Shown: positions 1-5,532 of the stretch, in pieces | Position numbering within the stretch: the stretch's first letter is position 1 | How the letters are laid out: every line of letters begins with the position of its first letter | DNA from: an uncultured Bacteroidota bacterium | GTDB lineage: Bacteria; Bacteroidota; Bacteroidia; B-17B0; Aurantibacillaceae | Direction of reading: 5' to 3' | Length of the DNA: 6,597 nucleotides | Assembly: GCA_937868675.1 (NCBI GenBank) | Contig: CALMNJ010000422.1 | Coordinates: 1-6,597, forward strand | Position numbers and translations under genes: made by a program | The notes under the pieces: model-generated | The model's input: the letters and a program-made list of their open reading frames with translations, nothing else | Databases searched by the model: none | Told to the model about the DNA's origin: nothing

Positions 1-1
1 G

Positions 2-67
2 CTCAACGTGTCGGTGGCAAGCGGCATCGTGTTGTTTGAAGCGGTGAAGCAGCGCCTTGGAAAATAA
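2..67 (+). CDS. rlmB: RlmB/TrmH-family 23S rRNA 2'-O-ribose methyltransferase, C-terminal end only
   Basis: Only the last 21 codons and the TAA stop lie in the window; the gene enters from the left edge. The visible peptide begins LNVSVASGIVLFEAVKQR. This matches the last conserved motif of SpoU/TrmH methyltransferases (consensus close to SLNVSVAAGI-L-E), which forms part of the trefoil knot that binds S-adenosylmethionine. The family methylates the 2'-hydroxyl of a ribose; RlmB acts on G2251 of 23S rRNA. The short tail after the motif is typical of RlmB. With so little sequence, another TrmH-family member (a tRNA or different rRNA site) cannot be excluded. The family is secure, the exact target less so. 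The next gene starts one base after the stop, suggesting co-transcription. Confidence 0.75.
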   Translation, partial: LNVSVASGIVLFEAVKQRLGK

Positions 68-68
68 A

Positions 69-581
69 ATGAATATACTCCATTACGTGGCCGGGCTTCA
101 GGAACAAACTGGTCAGTTACACACCCTGCTGACAGGGCTTACCACAAAACATCTTGAATGCAAACCCGAAGGTAAATGGAGTATTTTGGAAATACTTGAG
201 CACATTCTGATTACCGAAAGAGTGGTTTGCAGCCTTCTCGCGAAGCCGTCTGAAGAGCAAAGCGAAAAAGCAGAATTGCACGGCGCCGAAAAATTAGAAC
301 GCCTGATGGTAAGCCTGCGCGAAAGAGCTGTAAAAGCGCCCGAAACGCTTGCGCCAAAAGGCCTGATTAAAAACTGTGTTGAGTTTGAATTAAATTTTGT
401 GGAACTCAGGAATACTCTGGAAGTGAACCTTCTCACCGGAAAAATTATGGTGGACAACCGCATTCACAAACACCCCCTTATTGGTGCGATGACCATTAGC
501 GACTGGCTTGCATTTTTGCGTTACCACACCCAAAGACACATCGAACAGATAAATGATATTGTTTCAAAAACCGGGACTTAA
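69..581 (+). CDS. DinB-superfamily (DinB_2-like) four-helix metalloprotein
   Basis: This 170-residue cytoplasmic protein has the size and pattern of the DinB/YfiT four-helix-bundle superfamily. The three metal-binding histidines are visible: H45 in the W37-S-I-L-E-I-L-E-H segment, and H153 and H157 in RYHTQRHIEQI near the C-terminus. The preceding HPLIGAMTISDWLAFL stretch is also typical of DinB_2 proteins. Members bind a divalent metal; some are thiol-dependent transferases and most have no known substrate, so no reaction is assigned. ATG at 69 is chosen because it leaves a one-base gap after the rlmB stop. An in-frame TTG at 57 would add four residues (MENK) and overlap rlmB. No clear Shine-Dalgarno sequence precedes it. 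The two genes are probably co-transcribed. The gene ends 11 bp from the stop of the convergent lipoprotein gene. Confidence 0.85.
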   Translation: MNILHYVAGLQEQTGQLHTLLTGLTTKHLECKPEGKWSILEILEHILITERVVCSLLAKPSEEQSEKAELHGAEKLERLMVSLRERAVKAPETLAPKGLIKNCVEFELNFVELRNTLEVNLLTGKIMVDNRIHKHPLIGAMTISDWLAFLRYHTQRHIEQINDIVSKTGT

Positions 582-592
582 ATTCAGCACGA

Positions 593-1300
593 TTATTTGC
601 TTTCATTTTTGCTTTCCAGTTTCAGGGCTCCTTCATCAATCTTAAGAATCATTTTTTTTGTTTCCTTTAGCTTCGGTCCCTCTTCGGTTTCGGCATTTTC
701 CGTATAAGTTACCGAGAACACCGAGATTTCCGAGCTCCCGAGGGTTGACGATGTTCTTCTCCAAAGGGCCAATGGCGCATCGGCAGCATCATACATTTCG
801 GCGGCAACAATGTGCGTAAACCCTCCGTCATTAGTAGGCCATGAGGCAATGATGCTGGTGCCTGAATATAAAGGGCAGGCATCGTAACTGCTTTCATTAA
901 TTCCCCAGAGTAAAAGAAATCTGTCGCCAACTTTTATTTTGCCAATGGTAAAGGCCATCGCGTTTTTCAGCATACCAATATCGAGGCTGTCGAGATAATT
1001 CTGGTAACGGCCCTGTTGTTTAAGTCTGTCAATCAAAATACAACCTTGCACACTGCTGCGTATGTCGCCGGAAATGTCGGTGTTCAGCGAGTCTTTTTTT
1101 AGGTCTTCAAGAAGCCCGCCTCCCAGCGCCTCAAGGGTATCCAGGTTGTTTATAAATGCACTATCAATAGTTAAGGGTGCGCTTAACTCTTTTTTAAACT
1201 CAGCACCGAATTTTGACTGCCGGGCACTCGGTTTATAACCGCCACAGGAAACAAGGGTCAGAATAAAAAACGCAGCGGCAAGTGAAACGATGTTTTTCAT
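593..1300 (-). CDS. Hypothetical lipoprotein, 235 aa
   Basis: I do not recognise the family. The N-terminus MKNIVSLAAAFFILTLVSC is a lipoprotein signal peptide: a short basic start, a hydrophobic core and an L-V-S-C lipobox with the lipidated Cys at residue 19, so the mature protein should be membrane-anchored outside the cytoplasm. Residues 20-40 are a polar linker. Residues 40-115 look helical (LEALGGGLLEDLKKDSL). Residues 115-200 alternate polar and hydrophobic residues, like a beta domain, with two non-lipobox cysteines, C87 and C142, that could pair. The C-terminus is charged and Lys/Glu rich. The start is an ATG at 1300. It lies 116 bp downstream of the rlpA-like gene on the same strand, so read-through from that gene is possible. 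No convincing promoter or terminator was found in the gap. Confidence 0.85.
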   Translation of the reverse strand: MKNIVSLAAAFFILTLVSCGGYKPSARQSKFGAEFKKELSAPLTIDSAFINNLDTLEALGGGLLEDLKKDSLNTDISGDIRSSVQGCILIDRLKQQGRYQNYLDSLDIGMLKNAMAFTIGKIKVGDRFLLLWGINESSYDACPLYSGTSIIASWPTNDGGFTHIVAAEMYDAADAPLALWRRTSSTLGSSEISVFSVTYTENAETEEGPKLKETKKMILKIDEGALKLESKNESK

Positions 1301-1416
1301 GTGGTTAAGGTACTTAAATTATTTTTCAAAGCTTTTTGAGGCTCATCAAACGGCAGTAATTTTCACGAGCGATCCGTATCACGATTTTAAAAGACTCGGA
1401 AAAAAATGTTGCTTGC

Positions 1417-1848
1417 TTAATCGGTTTTTTGATCCGGAGCCGCCGAAGGAACAAAAGATGAATCAGTGGGCGTAAGAGGCCGAACCTGATCCTGCACAAT
1501 TTCTATTTTTACTTTGGCGAGCCCTTGTGGTATGAAGTTGAGTTTTTTGGCCGCTTTTCGAGTAAGGTCAATACTTCTTGTTGAGTATTTCGGGAGCCTG
1601 TCGGTAACTCTCACCACCACCGTGCTGTCGTTTTTAAGATTCGTAACTTTAACCAGCGTGCCAAATTTAAGCGTTTTGTGCGCTGCTGTGAGGCTGTCGT
1701 GCCTGAATATCTGCCCATTGCTGCAGCGCCGGCCCTCGAAGGCCCTTGCGTAATAGCTGGCAATACCACATTCACAATACACCGAGTCGCATTGCGCCCG
1801 GAGAGCCCCGGTTATAATCAAAAACAGATATAGGAGTTTTTTGGCCAA
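1417..1848 (-). CDS. rlpA: RlpA-like double-psi beta-barrel protein, secreted, no SPOR domain
   Basis: This 143-residue protein has a signal peptide (residues 1-18, MAKKLLYLFLIITGALRA, likely cut after L-R-A) and one RlpA double-psi beta-barrel (about 28-118). The family motifs appear in order: GIASYYARAFEGRRCSNG, LTAAHKTLKFGT, VKVTNL, VVVRVTDRLP and RSIDLTRKAA. RlpA enzymes are periplasmic lytic transglycosylases that cut peptidoglycan strands lacking stem peptides. Of the catalytic residues described for Pseudomonas RlpA (Glu, His, Asp), H57 and D83 are present at the expected spacing, but the Glu position is Q46, so activity is uncertain. There is no C-terminal SPOR domain, only a Pro/Ser-rich tail of about 25 residues. 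R-A-Q-C does not fit a lipobox, so it is probably not lipidated. The start is TTG: an in-frame TAA lies two codons upstream, and this start gives a proper signal peptide. Confidence 0.88.
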   Translation of the reverse strand: MAKKLLYLFLIITGALRAQCDSVYCECGIASYYARAFEGRRCSNGQIFRHDSLTAAHKTLKFGTLVKVTNLKNDSTVVVRVTDRLPKYSTRSIDLTRKAAKKLNFIPQGLAKVKIEIVQDQVRPLTPTDSSFVPSAAPDQKTD

Positions 1849-1946
1849 AACTTAAAGTTAAAAAAACCCGGCGTAGTTTCTATTTTTACAAAAGCAATAA
1901 TTGAAAACTGTTCCTGAAACCAAAACATTTCATCCGCCTGTTCCTG

Positions 1947-2564
1947 ATGCTTGCTCTGCTTTTTGCATGCTGCCTGATGCTGCAGCTTAGTTTACCATAC
2001 ATAGGCGGTAGGTACGATATTGATTTTCTGCTTACCAAACAAAGCATCATCCATATTAAGCACTGGCGCTATGCTTTTTATTTCCATGTGGCATTTAGTA
2101 TTCTTACGCTGGCGGCAGGCTTTACGCAGTTTTCATCCTTTCTTCAAAAAAAGTACAGAAAACTGCACCGTGCAGTTGGATATATCTATGTTGTGGATGT
2201 TTTGTTTGTGGCAGGGCCTTCGGGGCTTATAATGGCATTTTATGCCAATGGCACGCTGGCTGCAAAAAGCAGTTTTGTTATTTTATCGCTGCTGTGGATT
2301 GGTTTTACGTTGCTGGCAGCCTATTTTGCCCGCAAAAAAAATTTCCCGGTCCACAAAAACTGGATGATGCGTAGTTATGCGCTCACGCTTTCGGCCATCA
2401 GTTTGCGGTTTTACGCATGGTTACTGCCACGGTTCCTACATCTGGATGGTGTAAGCGAATACACCTTTATTGCATGGATAAGCTGGACCATTAACCTGCT
2501 TGTAGCTGAACTGCTTATTTTAAGAAACATGTACGCGCAGTCACGAAGCACCAACAGCGCTTAG
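1947..2564 (+). CDS. DUF2306 family integral membrane protein
   Basis: This 205-residue protein has about six transmembrane helices, roughly at residues 1-19, 41-62, 76-98, 107-127, 140-160 and 171-192. The DUF2306 pattern is clear: FHVAFSILTLAAGFTQF (H47), R-K-L-H-R-A-V-G-Y-I-Y-V (H74), GLIMAFYANG, and H136-K-N-W-M-M-R-S-Y-A-L-T followed by I-S-L-R. Conserved histidines next to membrane helices might bind a metal or heme, but the function of DUF2306 is not known and that idea is inference. The first ATG is at 1947. The frame stays open upstream to a TGA at 1902 and encodes a basic stretch ending LKPKHFIRLFL, so the true N-terminus may be longer through a non-ATG codon such as CTG at 1914. 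The TAG stop overlaps the stop of the convergent lipoprotein gene. Confidence 0.87.
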   Translation: MLALLFACCLMLQLSLPYIGGRYDIDFLLTKQSIIHIKHWRYAFYFHVAFSILTLAAGFTQFSSFLQKKYRKLHRAVGYIYVVDVLFVAGPSGLIMAFYANGTLAAKSSFVILSLLWIGFTLLAAYFARKKNFPVHKNWMMRSYALTLSAISLRFYAWLLPRFLHLDGVSEYTFIAWISWTINLLVAELLILRNMYAQSRSTNSA

Positions 2565-3721
2565 CGCAACGATTCCGCTTTTTCGGCGCTGGCCACGCTT
2601 TCTTTTCCTTCCGGCATTTCCACCACTTCGTTACCGGGATTGATAAACAACTTCTTTTTTCCGGTTTCAACCATGGATGTGATGGTATTGCCCGAATAAC
2701 CGCTTTCGAGGGGATCTTTTTGCCAGCTCACTTTTAACTCTGTAATATAAATGCTCATGTCCGGATTAATGACACAGCTTTTTCTTTCGAGCGGAGAGCA
2801 GAAGCAGGAGATGACCGAATTGGACACTACGGTTCCGAGGCTGTCGTAAGTAATGATAGATGTGGTGACCGGATTGAGCGTATCGCCCATTACTTCAATG
2901 GCTTTGTAAATAATCGCATAACCTTTTGAAAGCTTAAATTTTCCGATAGCCATGTATTCCTGACTCACCATGCGCGAAAAGCGCTGATCTTCCATGCCGG
3001 GAACAAAGGCCGCAAAATCATAATTAATGTAGCGGTCGTAATTAAAGGCAGCGACCGAATCGGATTTAAGCTCGAAGGGCAGCGTAATATCATCGAAGGA
3101 TTTGAGATAATGGGCGTATAGTTTTTTCCGCATCAACTCGTCATTTCCGAAATTAGCCACCACCATTCCCTGGAACTCCCTGTTTTCACGCACAAAATCA
3201 AAAAGGGGCTCTTTGGTTACCTTCTCACCGGATGAAAAGCCTGTGCGTACTGATTCGCTGAGCGCGTTAATACATTCAACGGTGTCTTTTTTTGCAGCAT
3301 ATACAAGGGCATCGTTAAACAGGGCATCGCAATATTCCAGGAAACCAAAATTTACCCTGTTAACGCTGTCGGCCATATTGAGCCTGTTTGTTGCCAGATA
3401 GGCCTTAAACAAAAAGGAGTAACTTTTTTCATCGGGGTAATACGAAACCGCTTCTTTAAAATACTCAATGCTGGCTTCGGGATTGTTTTTATTTACAAGC
3501 AAATCAAGCCCGTTCATAAAAAGCTTTCTGCTTTCTGCTTTCTGAGCAGGACTGGCCTTTTCGGTTACATGTTTTACACTGTCGGGATTAAAAATAAATT
3601 CCTGCGACAGCAATACCGGCGCCTTTCCGGATTTGTTTTCACTGCTGGTGGTGTTGCTGCCCGTGCTGCAACCATATATTAAAAGCATGGCTGCTGATGT
3701 AATAAGAGGGAGTGTCTTCAA
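2561..3721 (-). CDS. TPR-like lipoprotein, 386 aa, function unknown
   Basis: The N-terminus MKTLPLITSAAMLLIYGC is a lipoprotein signal peptide with an I-Y-G-C lipobox and Cys18 as the lipidation site. A polar Ser/Asn-rich linker (19-35) follows. Residues about 62-125 resemble one to two TPR units (A-S-I-E-Y-F-K-E-A-V-S-Y-Y-P-D, then a second helix pair), and 130-190 continue as helices. Residues about 215-365 look like a separate mostly beta domain, with a cysteine cluster C306-F-C308 and C316. TPR regions usually mediate protein contacts; no enzyme motif was seen. The start is TTG: the frame is closed by a TAA five codons upstream, and no ATG occurs before M12, which would cut into the signal peptide. 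A promoter candidate lies just upstream at 3744-3773. The gene is probably transcribed alone and faces the DUF2306 gene at its 3' end. Confidence 0.88.
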   Translation of the reverse strand: MKTLPLITSAAMLLIYGCSTGSNTTSSENKSGKAPVLLSQEFIFNPDSVKHVTEKASPAQKAESRKLFMNGLDLLVNKNNPEASIEYFKEAVSYYPDEKSYSFLFKAYLATNRLNMADSVNRVNFGFLEYCDALFNDALVYAAKKDTVECINALSESVRTGFSSGEKVTKEPLFDFVRENREFQGMVVANFGNDELMRKKLYAHYLKSFDDITLPFELKSDSVAAFNYDRYINYDFAAFVPGMEDQRFSRMVSQEYMAIGKFKLSKGYAIIYKAIEVMGDTLNPVTTSIITYDSLGTVVSNSVISCFCSPLERKSCVINPDMSIYITELKVSWQKDPLESGYSGNTITSMVETGKKKLFINPGNEVVEMPEGKESVASAEKAESLR

Positions 3722-3743
3722 TGCTATGGCGTTTTAGGGGAAC

Positions 3744-3773
3744 TAAAAATACGAATATTAAACAAGCCACAAA
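3744..3773 (-). promoter_or_regulatory. Predicted Bacteroidota-type promoter for the TPR-like lipoprotein gene
   Basis: Read on the minus strand, TTTG (3773-3770) is followed after 18 bases by TATTTTTA (3751-3744). This is one base off the Bacteroidota sigma -7 consensus TAnnTTTG, with a perfect -33 TTTG and near-standard spacing. It would place the transcription start a few bases upstream of the TTG start codon at 3721, giving a short leader. It was found by eye in AT-rich DNA, where chance matches are common. Confidence 0.4.
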
Positions 3774-3827
3774 TTGTATTTAACCAAACCGTTTTTTTGA
3801 TAACGTAAAGTATTAAATGGAATAAAG

Positions 3828-3858
3828 TTTATTTTTCGGATGTGGATTGTTATATTTA
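3828..3858 (+). promoter_or_regulatory. Predicted Bacteroidota-type promoter for the FMN-binding glutamate-synthase-like gene
   Basis: TTTA (3828-3831) and TATATTTA (3851-3858) are separated by exactly 19 bases. Compared with the consensus TTTG-N19-TAnnTTTG, each box has one mismatch. The predicted transcription start is near 3865, giving a leader of about 30 bases that is AT-rich and lacks a Shine-Dalgarno sequence, as is common in this phylum. It lies in the 176-bp divergent region and would work back to back with the minus-strand candidate. Supported by pattern only. Confidence 0.4.
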
Positions 3859-3897
3859 CTTATCAATGTATAAAAAGTTAAACTTAATTAAAGCGCT

Positions 3898-5499
3898 ATG
3901 AGAAAGGTATTCGCTCTCGCCTCGGTTTTTTTCATCGTTCTTGCAGGGGTTGCCGGATTAATCTGGAAACCGCTCTTCTGGTCGTATGCGGTGGTAATAC
4001 CGCTGGTGCTGATTGGTCTTTACGACATGCAGCAGAAGCATCATTCGCTGCGCAGCAATTTTCCACTCATAGGCCGTGCGCGATGGTGGGCCGAGTGGAT
4101 GCGTCCTAAAATATACCAGTATTTTATTGAATCCGACACCGATGGCGCGCCATACAACCGGCTGAGCCGCAGCCTCGTGTATCAGCGAGCCAAAAAAGTA
4201 AACGACAGTGTGCCCTTTGGTACTCAGTTGAATGTTTATGAAACAGGCTACGAATGGCTCAATCACTCTATTAACCCGCTGCCCCTGGAGCATGGCAACC
4301 ACGACCCGCGGGTGCTGGTTGGAGGACCCGACTGTAAAAAACCGTATCTGGCCAGCGTGTTCAACATATCGGCCATGAGTTTTGGGTCGCTTAGTAAAAA
4401 TGCCATTATGGCGCTGAACGGAGGAGCCAAACTTGGAAACTTTGCGCACAATACCGGCGAGGGCGGATTAAGTCCGTATCATCTTGAGCCGGGGGGCGAC
4501 ATTATTTGGCAGATTGGAACCGGTTATTTTGGTTGCCGTCATCCGGATGGCAGTTTTAATTTCGATGCCTTCCGCGAGCGGGCTATTTTGCCAAATGTAA
4601 AGATGATCGAAATAAAACTTTCGCAGGGCGCAAAACCCGGTCACGGCGGTATTCTGCCGGCTGCCAAAGTAACGGATGAGATCGCAAAAATCCGTCTGGT
4701 TGAAAAGGGCAAGGATGTGTTGTCGCCTTCATACCACCGCGCATTTAACTCGCCCACCGGCTTACTGGAGTTCGTTAAAAAACTGCGCGAACTGAGCGAA
4801 GGCAAGCCCATTGGGTTTAAGCTTTGTATTGGTCAGAAAAGCCAGTTTATTGCCATTTGCAAAGCCATGGTGAAAACCGGTATTATGCCCGATTTTATTA
4901 CGGTTGACGGTGGCGAAGGTGGAACCGGCGCAGCACCTCAGGAGTTCAGCAACTCGGTGGGTATGCCGCTGCGCGAAGGACTTATTTTTGTGTACGACGC
5001 CCTGCATGGCTTTGGCCTGAAGCGGCATATTAAAATTATTGCTTCGGGTAAAGTGCATACAGGCTTCGATTTGGTTAAAAATTTTGCATTGGGAGCCGAT
5101 ATGTGTAATGCGGCCCGGGCCATGCTGCTGTCGCTTGGATGCATACAGGCGCTGGAATGCAATAAAAATACCTGCCCCACAGGTGTTGCAACACAGGACC
5201 CTGAGCTTTACAAAGGGCTTGACATTGGCGATAAGAGGGTGCGCGTGAAAAACTTCCACGACGAAACAATAAAAGCGGCCGTAGAGTTGCTGTCGGCTGC
5301 TGGTATTGACCACCCGGATAAACTGCACCGCTCGCATATTTACAGAAGGGTGAGCGCCAATCAGATTCAAACCTACGCCGAGATGTACCCTTACCTGCTG
5401 AAAGGATCGTTGCTGGAAGCGCCTTATCCCAAAGGCTGGGAACTGGATATAATGCACAGTACCCCCGAATCGTTTGAAAGCATACTGAAAGGAAACTGA
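3898..5499 (+). CDS. Membrane-anchored FMN-binding glutamate synthase family protein
   Basis: This 533-residue protein matches the roughly 500-540 residue 'FMN-binding glutamate synthase family'. Two N-terminal transmembrane helices (about 5-22 and 26-43) are followed by a linker with the family pattern S-L-R-S-N-F-P-L-I-G and DGAPYNRLSRSLVYQRAK. The FMN/glutamate-synthase barrel covers about 145-460 and contains SAMSFGS (158-164), HNTGEGG (184-190), SQGAKPGHGG (242-251), K308 in the G-F-K-L strand, and VDGGEGGTGAAP (336-347). Cysteines C415, C421 and C426 form the C-x5-C-x4-C motif that holds the 3Fe-4S cluster in glutamate synthase, followed by P-T-G-V-A-T-Q. The class II glutaminase domain and the C-terminal GXGXG domain of full-length GltB are missing, and no gltD-like partner is in view. 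It probably does FMN/Fe-S redox chemistry on an amino or imino substrate at the inner membrane. The true substrate and electron donor are unknown. Confidence 0.93.
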   Translation: MRKVFALASVFFIVLAGVAGLIWKPLFWSYAVVIPLVLIGLYDMQQKHHSLRSNFPLIGRARWWAEWMRPKIYQYFIESDTDGAPYNRLSRSLVYQRAKKVNDSVPFGTQLNVYETGYEWLNHSINPLPLEHGNHDPRVLVGGPDCKKPYLASVFNISAMSFGSLSKNAIMALNGGAKLGNFAHNTGEGGLSPYHLEPGGDIIWQIGTGYFGCRHPDGSFNFDAFRERAILPNVKMIEIKLSQGAKPGHGGILPAAKVTDEIAKIRLVEKGKDVLSPSYHRAFNSPTGLLEFVKKLRELSEGKPIGFKLCIGQKSQFIAICKAMVKTGIMPDFITVDGGEGGTGAAPQEFSNSVGMPLREGLIFVYDALHGFGLKRHIKIIASGKVHTGFDLVKNFALGADMCNAARAMLLSLGCIQALECNKNTCPTGVATQDPELYKGLDIGDKRVRVKNFHDETIKAAVELLSAAGIDHPDKLHRSHIYRRVSANQIQTYAEMYPYLLKGSLLEAPYPKGWELDIMHSTPESFESILKGN

Positions 5500-5532
5500 A
5501 TTTGATGTTGGTGCAAAGCGTCAGCTCTGGCT

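Noticed and set aside
1326..1339. Inverted repeat TCAAA-GCTT-TTTGA upstream of the 235-residue lipoprotein gene
   Set aside because: Only a five-base AT-rich stem; too weak for a terminator and too short to call an operator without a second copy.
1290..1475. Plus-strand 61-codon open frame across the gap between the lipoprotein and rlpA-like genes
   Set aside because: It overlaps the 5' end of one well-supported gene and the 3' end of the other on the opposite strand, has no recognisable domain, and its composition looks like chance translation of AT-rich DNA.
1852..1859. TAACTTTA on the minus strand just before the rlpA-like TTG as a -7 box
   Set aside because: No -33 TTTG at the right distance, and it would give an essentially leaderless transcript; likely chance in AT-rich DNA.
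4762..5457. Long minus-strand open frame (231 codons) inside the FMN enzyme gene
   Set aside because: It is the antisense shadow of a strongly conserved family member; the translation is rich in His, Gln and Cys with no domain pattern.
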